64,000 bases of DNA. Origin: Roseateles saccharophilus (lineage in GTDB: Bacteria > Pseudomonadota > Gammaproteobacteria > Burkholderiales > Burkholderiaceae_C). Shown in pieces: positions 60,330 to 64,000 of the stretch (the stretch's first letter is position 1; each line of letters begins with the position of its first letter). Position numbers and translations under genes: made by a program. Location of the stretch: assembly GCF_004342485.1 (NCBI RefSeq), contig NZ_SMBU01000009.1, positions 124,780 to 188,779 on the forward strand. The letters run 5' to 3'. Under the pieces are notes generated by a model that was given only the letters and a program-made list of their open reading frames with translations, was not told the DNA's origin and ran no database searches.

Positions 60330-60743
60330 TTACCCCTGGTTGGGCGACTTCATCGCGTCCAGCGCGTTGCGCACCGAGGCGTTGATGAAGCGCAGCGTGG
60401 CCTCGTACTTCACCGAGTTGTCGGCGAAGCTGGCGCGCTCGCGGTCCATGTCCACGCCGTTGCTGTCCAGGCTGGTCTGCGACTGCAGCGCGAACTCCTT
60501 GCCGCTCTCGCCGCGCGCACCCGCCAGCGGCGCGATATGGCCGCTCTGTGTCGTGGCCAGCGCGCCGGGTGTACCGACCTCGCCCGTGGCCTCGCGCAGC
60601 GCCTGGGCGAAATTGATCTCACGGGCCTGGTAGCCCGGCGTGTCGGCGTTGGCGATGTTGCTGGCGAGCAGGCGCTGGCGCTCCGCCCGCAGCGTCAGCG
60701 CCTGGGTCTGGAAGTTCAGCGTGTCGGTGAGTCGGTTCAGCAT
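60330..60743 (-). CDS. flgB: flagellar proximal rod protein FlgB
   Basis: The 137-residue product has the FlgB pattern: TLNFQTQALTLRAERQRLLASNIANADTPGYQAREINFAQAL at the start and ASFADNSVKYEATLRFINASVRNALDAM at the end. It is the first gene of flgB-C-D-E-F-G-H and diverges from flgA; the candidate FlhD4C2 motif lies between them. Confidence 0.97.
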   Translation of the reverse strand: MLNRLTDTLNFQTQALTLRAERQRLLASNIANADTPGYQAREINFAQALREATGEVGTPGALATTQSGHIAPLAGARGESGKEFALQSQTSLDSNGVDMDRERASFADNSVKYEATLRFINASVRNALDAMKSPNQG

Positions 60744-60818
60744 GTCGGGCCCCTTGGAGTTGCACAGCCGGGGCGGCTCTTGCGCAAATTGTCTGGAGAG
60801 GCCCCGAAAACATGAGCG

Positions 60819-60848
60819 GGATTAGCGGGGCCAAAGCAGCTCAATTCC
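60819..60848 (+). promoter_or_regulatory. Candidate FlhD4C2 site in the flgA/flgB divergent region
   Basis: GGATTAGC (60819-60826), fifteen bases, CAATTCC (60842-60848), 40-69 bases upstream of flgA and 76-105 upstream of flgB. The halves form an imperfect inverted repeat (GGATTAG against GGAATTG). The same motif with identical spacing occurs at 18327-18356. In FlhDC organisms the flgA/flgB region is a standard FlhD4C2 target, which is the main reason for the assignment. Confidence 0.5.
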
Positions 60849-60887
60849 GACCAAGGGCGGCCGGCGGCCGTCCCTAGAGTGGCGGCC

Positions 60888-61598
60888 ATGCTGCGTCGAA
60901 CCGCATTCCTGCTGTGTCTGCTGCTGGCCGGGCGGGCCGTCTGGGCGCAGAGCGTGCCGCAGACGCCGCTGGACCCGGCGCTGATCGAGCGCGTGCGCCA
61001 ACTGGCCGAGACCGCCGCCCGCGCCACCGCGCCGCCCGGCACCCGTGTCGCCGTCGAGATCGGCGCGCTGGACGCCCGCCTGCGCCTGGCCCCCTGCCGG
61101 CAGGTCCAGCCCTATCTGCCGCCCGGCATGGCTGCCTGGGGCCGCAGCCGCATCGGCCTGCGCTGCACCGACGGCGCGGTGCGCTGGAACGTCACGCTGC
61201 CGGTGCGCGTGGCCGTGTTCGGCCGAGCCGTCGTCGCCAGCGGCCCGCTGCCGGCCGGCGTGAATTTGTCTCAAGAACAGCTGGCCCTGGCCGATATCGA
61301 CATCGCGGCCGAACCCGGCGCCGTCTTCACCGACCCCGCCCAGCTCGTGGGCCGGGTGCTGGCGCGGCCGCTGGGCGCGGCGGACGCCGTGCGCGTGCCG
61401 GCGCTCAAGGCCCGCCAGTGGTTCGCCGCCGGCGAGACCGTGCAGGTGCGCCTGGCCGGCGAGGGTTTTGCCGTCGCCTCCGAGGCCCAGGCGCTCGGCG
61501 CCGGCATCGAGGGGCAGGAGGTCAGGGTGCGTTTCGGGAGCGGGCGCGTCGCCAGCGGCCGGGCGGTGGGCGAGCGCCGGGTGGAACTGTTGCTGTGA
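60888..61598 (+). CDS. flgA: P-ring assembly chaperone FlgA
   Basis: FlgA is a periplasmic protein needed to assemble the FlgI ring. The 236-residue product from ATG 60888 has a signal peptide (MLRRTAFLLCLLLAGRAVWAQ), a first domain with two Cys (LAPCRQVQPYLPPGMAAWGRSRIGLRCTDG) and a C-terminal SAF domain with PLGAADAVRVPALKARQWFAAGETVQVRLAGEGF. GTG 60879 in the same frame is an alternative. It diverges from flgB and precedes flgM. Confidence 0.95.
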   Translation: MLRRTAFLLCLLLAGRAVWAQSVPQTPLDPALIERVRQLAETAARATAPPGTRVAVEIGALDARLRLAPCRQVQPYLPPGMAAWGRSRIGLRCTDGAVRWNVTLPVRVAVFGRAVVASGPLPAGVNLSQEQLALADIDIAAEPGAVFTDPAQLVGRVLARPLGAADAVRVPALKARQWFAAGETVQVRLAGEGFAVASEAQALGAGIEGQEVRVRFGSGRVASGRAVGERRVELLL

Positions 61599-61650
61599 GC
61601 AAATTGCCACGGATCGCCGGAGCTGGCCGGAAAAACCCGCCAATTCCCGC

Positions 61651-61677
61651 TCAAGAACTCCTGCCAGCGGCCGATAC
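61651..61677 (+). promoter_or_regulatory. Sigma-28 promoter of flgM-flgN
   Basis: TCAAGAAC, eleven bases, GCCGATAC, ending 60 bases before flgM. Same form as the motA promoter. Late expression of the anti-sigma factor from its own target promoter is the classic feedback arrangement. A CAATTCC (61641-61647) lies just upstream with GGATCGCC 22 bases before it, a poor version of the FlhD4C2-like motif. Confidence 0.75.
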
Positions 61678-61737
61678 AGGAGGAAACTCCCCTGCATTGC
61701 CCGCCAGCGGGGCCCGCCCCGTACCCTGGAGAAGCTC

Positions 61738-62076
61738 ATGAAGATCGGTCACAGCCACGACGCCAGCGCCAGCCCGCCCAAGGCCGAGCGCAGCGCCACG
61801 CGTAAAACCGAGGCGGCGGCCACGGCCGCCACCGAGACCGCCCAGCAGACGGCCAAGGCCGGCGCGCCCGCGCCCAGCGCTCAGGTCGCCATCTCCAGCG
61901 CTGCCAAGCTGGCCGCCAGCGGCGGTTCGGACGACGGCAGCTTCGACGCCGCCAAGGTCCAGCGCATCTCCCAGGCCATCAGTGAGGGCAAGTTCACGGT
62001 GAACGCGAACGCGATTGCCGACAAGCTGGTCGCAAATGCGCAAGAATTGCTGAGCGCGCGCGCCAACAAACACTGA
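61738..62076 (+). CDS. flgM: anti-sigma-28 factor FlgM
   Basis: FlgM binds FliA until it is exported through the finished hook. The 112-residue product has an unstructured Ala/Thr/Ser-rich N-terminal half and the FliA-binding C-terminal helices KVQRISQAISEGKFTVNANAIADKLVANAQELL, the family signature. GGAG eight bases before ATG 61738 supports the start. A sigma-28 promoter is upstream and flgN follows after five bases. Confidence 0.95.
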   Translation: MKIGHSHDASASPPKAERSATRKTEAAATAATETAQQTAKAGAPAPSAQVAISSAAKLAASGGSDDGSFDAAKVQRISQAISEGKFTVNANAIADKLVANAQELLSARANKH

Positions 62077-62081
62077 AGCCC

Positions 62082-62474
62082 ATGACCGCCATCGTCTCGC
62101 CCACCCCGCTCGGCGCCGAGCTCGAAGCTCCGCTGTTGGCCGTCGAGGCCGCGCTGAAGCAGCTGGGCGACGCCCTGGCCCGCCGCGACGCTGCCGCCAT
62201 CGAGCAGCACGCGGCCGAACTGCATCAGCACCTGGCCCGCGCCGTGCAGAGCTTCAGCGAAGCCGCCCGCTCCGGCAGCGTGCCCGCCGCGCTGCGCAAC
62301 CGCCTCGTGCGCGCCGGCGGCCTGCTCGCCGCCCAGCGCGAGACGCTGGCTCGCGGCAACGCCTCGCTCGACCGCGCGCTCGACGTGCTGATCCCGAGCG
62401 AGCCCACCGGCCTCTACGGTGCCGGCGGCAAGGCCGAGCGCCGCAGCTTCGGCGGCGGCAGCTTCACCGCCTGA
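62082..62474 (+). CDS. flgN: flagellar export chaperone FlgN
   Basis: FlgN binds FlgK and FlgL before export. The 130-residue helical protein follows flgM, the standard place, and has the pattern LLAVEAALKQLGDALARRDAAAIEQHAAELHQHLARAVQSFSEAARSG then LAAQRETLARGNASLDRALDVLIP typical of FlgN. It is followed by a strong intrinsic terminator. Confidence 0.9.
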   Translation: MTAIVSPTPLGAELEAPLLAVEAALKQLGDALARRDAAAIEQHAAELHQHLARAVQSFSEAARSGSVPAALRNRLVRAGGLLAAQRETLARGNASLDRALDVLIPSEPTGLYGAGGKAERRSFGGGSFTA

Positions 62475-62495
62475 ACCTGACATGCCCCAAACGGA

Positions 62496-62517
62496 AGCCA
62501 CCCTCGGGTGGCTTTTT
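62496..62517 (+). terminator. Intrinsic terminator after flgM-flgN
   Basis: AGCCACCC tc GGGTGGCT forms an eight-base-pair stem directly followed by TTTT, 21 bases after the flgN stop. Confidence 0.85.
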
Positions 62518-62535
62518 GCTGTCCGGGCGGATGCG

Positions 62536-62709
62536 ACGGGCCGAGCGCCGGGCCGCCCCAAGCCGGCCCGCATTGACGATGTGTCCGCGGCTCGATGCCG
62601 CGAACATCGTCGTCCCCACGGGGGCTGAGCCCGGACACGTTGAGCCCAGTGGGCTCGACGTGCCTGGCGAAGAGCTGCGGCATTGTCCGCAGCGCGGTCT
62701 GCAAGACCG
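62536..62709 (-). repeat. Intergenic hairpin repeat, family B copy 4 (inverted partner of 40236-40347)
   Basis: Positions 62598-62709 are the near-perfect reverse complement of 40236-40347. The hairpin CACGTTGAGCCC agt GGGCTCGACGTG lies at 62636-62662. The further part (62536-62610) carries GGGCCGAGCGCCGGGCC and CAAGCCGGCCCG, both found at 8948-9052, and a stem ACGATGT / ACATCGT with inner GCGGC tcgat GCCGC, in the place where the copy at 9058 has GGCGATG / CATCGCC with inner CTTGCCGG / CCGGCAAG. No gene is visible between flgN and the DUF1841 gene. Confidence 0.75.
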
Positions 62710-62759
62710 ACTAGGCTCGCTCGCGTTCAGCGGAGCGAGGCTGGGCGATGGGCGGCGTT

Positions 62760-63191
62760 TCAGCGCGTGGCTGCCTGGCGCACCTTGTCGAGGTAGGCGT
62801 GCCCGTCCGGTGGCAGGCCGCTGCGCTGCGAGGCCCAGATCATCTCGCCCAGCGCCTCCATCGCCACATGATGGGCCTCATGGCGCGAGTTGCGCCGGGC
62901 GGCCAGCAGGTCGATGGCCTGGCGGATGCCCGAGGGCTGGTCGATGGCGTGCTGTTCGGTGATCGTCAGGTGCATGGACAGGTGCAGGAAGGGGTTGGTG
63001 CGGCCTTCCTCGACCGTGTAGACCTTCGCAAGCGCCCCGGCCTCGTCCGCCAGGTCCGCGTGGTATTCCGGGTGCTCGGCGATCCAGTCCGCGGCCAGGG
63101 CCTCCATCGGGATCAGCGGCGCGCCGTCGCGCCATTTGCGGTAGGTGGCGCAGAAGAAGCGCCGGACTTCGAGCTGGGAGGGGGCGAACAT
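62760..63191 (-). CDS. DUF1841-family protein
   Basis: The 143-residue product matches the DUF1841 pattern: LEVRRFFCATYRKWRDGAPLIPMEALAADWIAEHPEYHADLAD near the start, then NPFLHLSMHLTITEQHAIDQPSGIRQAIDLL and HEAHHVAMEALGEMIWASQRSGLPPD. The family is widespread in beta-proteobacteria and has no known function; the conserved His residues suggest metal binding. I chose ATG 63191 as the conserved start; nineteen extra codons upstream are atypical. Confidence 0.9.
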   Translation of the reverse strand: MFAPSQLEVRRFFCATYRKWRDGAPLIPMEALAADWIAEHPEYHADLADEAGALAKVYTVEEGRTNPFLHLSMHLTITEQHAIDQPSGIRQAIDLLAARRNSRHEAHHVAMEALGEMIWASQRSGLPPDGHAYLDKVRQAATR

Positions 63192-63617
63192 GGCGGGATT
63201 GTCGCCAGTTGCGCTGCTTCGGGCCGGGTCGGGGCAATACAGGCGCATGCCGCTGGGGGTGGGTGCGGCCAGTGTGCAGCGGCTGCCGTCGTCCGCGTCA
63301 TGAAGGCGGGCTCACGCTCTGGGACCTGAAGCCGTCATCGGTTCACCGGTGGACGTGCCATCAGCGATGACCGCTGTCGAAGGTGAAGCAGCCACCCAGA
63401 CAGTCGGGCCGCTGCAGGCCCCGTCGCACCTCAGTGAACGTTGCTGCTGATGGCGTCGAACTGGTACTTTCGACCCGTTGCGGAAGGCGATCTCAGGCGG
63501 TTGGACTGCCCGAAAGCTGCCACTCAAAGTCAGAAAGTCTCGTCGACCACCCACTCACCCGCGCTCCAAGATTGGCCAGATGTTGCGCAGGTCCAAGGGC
63601 GCCAGGAGATGGGGCGG
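63192..63617. other. 426-base stretch without a recognisable gene
   Basis: Open frames here are short and none resembles a known protein. Base composition looks less GC-rich than the flagellar genes. With the truncated gene and possible insertion-sequence end to its right, this is probably decayed or recently rearranged DNA. I see no hairpin repeat of family A or B in it. Confidence 0.5.
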
Positions 63618-63911
63618 CTACGGCGCAACGGTACGTTGTTCGAGTGTCCCTTCAGCAAGCATGCGCTGCCGGGTCCGCGCATGCCAATCGGAGCGCAGCA
63701 TGTGCCCCGGCGTCGATTCGACCATCGCCAAAGTGAGCTCGTAGATTGCATCGTCCGACAACGACATATCGAGAGGGATCGACATCGGCGGTACGTACCA
63801 CGGTGTCTGGGCGAAGAGCTCGATGCGATTGCCCTCCGGATCCAGGAAGTACACCGACCACGCCCCGCCGTGATTCGTGGGGTTCATGCCGGCGACCTGC
63901 TCGTCGCCCCG
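63618..63911 (-). pseudogene. VOC/glyoxalase-fold gene, 5'-truncated
   Basis: The last 90 or so residues of a VOC-superfamily protein are visible: NPTNHGGAWSVYFLDPEGNRIELFAQTPWYVPP with the metal-ligand-type His and Glu, then a helical tail MLRSDWHARTRQRML. The normal protein should have another 60-80 residues upstream, but similarity stops at about 63911, where the direct repeats at 63913-63956 begin. An in-frame ATG at 63887 exists but would give only half a domain. Most likely the gene was cut by an insertion or rearrangement. Confidence 0.7.
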
Positions 63912-63912
63912 A

Positions 63913-63956
63913 TGGCCACCCCAAACTGCTCCACTCGTGGCCACCCAAACTGCTCC
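63913..63956. mobile_element. Short direct repeats, possible IS21-like element end
   Basis: Two copies of TGGCCACC(C)CAAACTGCTCC lie at 63913-63932 and 63938-63956, 25 bases apart. Closely spaced direct repeats of about 20 bases are typical of the ends of IS21-family elements, and they start where the VOC gene is cut off. No transposase is visible in the remaining 44 bases, so this is inference. Confidence 0.4.
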
Positions 63957-64000
63957 GGGCAGGACGCAGGGATTATGTGGGGTCCGAGGTGATGAGCAGG

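Noticed and set aside
62750..64000. Defence, CRISPR or phage genes at the right edge
   Set aside because: Only a DUF1841 gene, a truncated VOC gene and short repeats are visible; none of the spacer-repeat regularity of CRISPR and no nuclease or toxin motif was found anywhere in the window.

Overview
The window is a GC-rich (roughly 65-70 % by eye) chromosomal segment carrying one almost complete flagellar superlocus. FlhDC-type master regulators, FliK/FlgM/FlgN of beta-proteobacterial type, sigma-28 sites of the form TCAAG-N15-CCGATA and a DUF1841 neighbour point to a beta-proteobacterium. Burkholderiales of the Roseateles/Pelomonas/Mitsuaria kind is my best guess, inferred from gene order and protein style rather than from any search.

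Layout. The first 415 bases hold the end of an unrelated ABC permease. From 412 to 12020 the minus strand carries fliR-Q-P-O-N-M-L and fliK-J-I-H-G-F, covering the export gate, C ring, ATPase complex and MS ring; fliE diverges at 12169. From 12608 to 19884 the minus strand carries a GspH/FimT-like pseudopilin, the PilZ brake ycgR, an unknown 91-residue gene with its own sigma-28 promoter, fliT, fliS, fliD and two tandem flagellins. From 20388 to 34263 the plus strand runs flhD-flhC, a membrane-anchored methyltransferase-like gene, motA-motB, cheY-cheZ, flhB-A-F-G, fliA and a cytoplasmic chemoreceptor, interrupted by one reverse-strand periplasmic binding protein. From 34280 to 44710 lies a signalling block: a diguanylate cyclase, a REC-PAS-GGDEF-EAL protein, an Hpt protein, two histidine kinases, an ANTAR response regulator and an HDOD protein. 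From 44820 to 60743 the minus strand carries flgL-K-J-I and flgH-G-F-E-D-C-B. These two halves are separated at 50.2-55.5 kb by five to six non-flagellar genes. flgA diverges at 60888 and is followed by flgM and flgN. The right end holds a DUF1841 gene and a 5'-truncated VOC gene that abuts a possible insertion-sequence end.

Regulation visible in the sequence. Sigma-28 promoters precede motA, fliD, the second flagellin, flgM and the unknown 91-residue gene. A second bipartite motif, GGAT(A/T)AGC-N15-CAATTCC, lies in the flgA/flgB divergent region and before the first flagellin, with a one-base-longer version before fliL; I propose it as this organism's FlhD4C2 site. This fits the usual hierarchy: FlhDC drives the basal-body genes and fliA, FlgM holds FliA until the hook is complete, and FliA then drives filament, motor and chemotaxis genes. 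No cheA, cheW, cheR or cheB is in the window.

Most notable points: an in-frame TAG replaces a normally conserved Gln codon in flgD; a family of modular intergenic repeats keeps its framework while the hairpin stems change in a base-pair-compensated way; a 112-bp repeat pair sits in opposite orientation 22 kb apart; an FlhG-like protein keeps the FlhF-activating N-terminus but has lost the P-loop; and a carboxymuconolactone-decarboxylase-family gene has a conserved N-terminal part that runs past any standard start codon. I saw no tRNA, rRNA, CRISPR array or complete mobile element.
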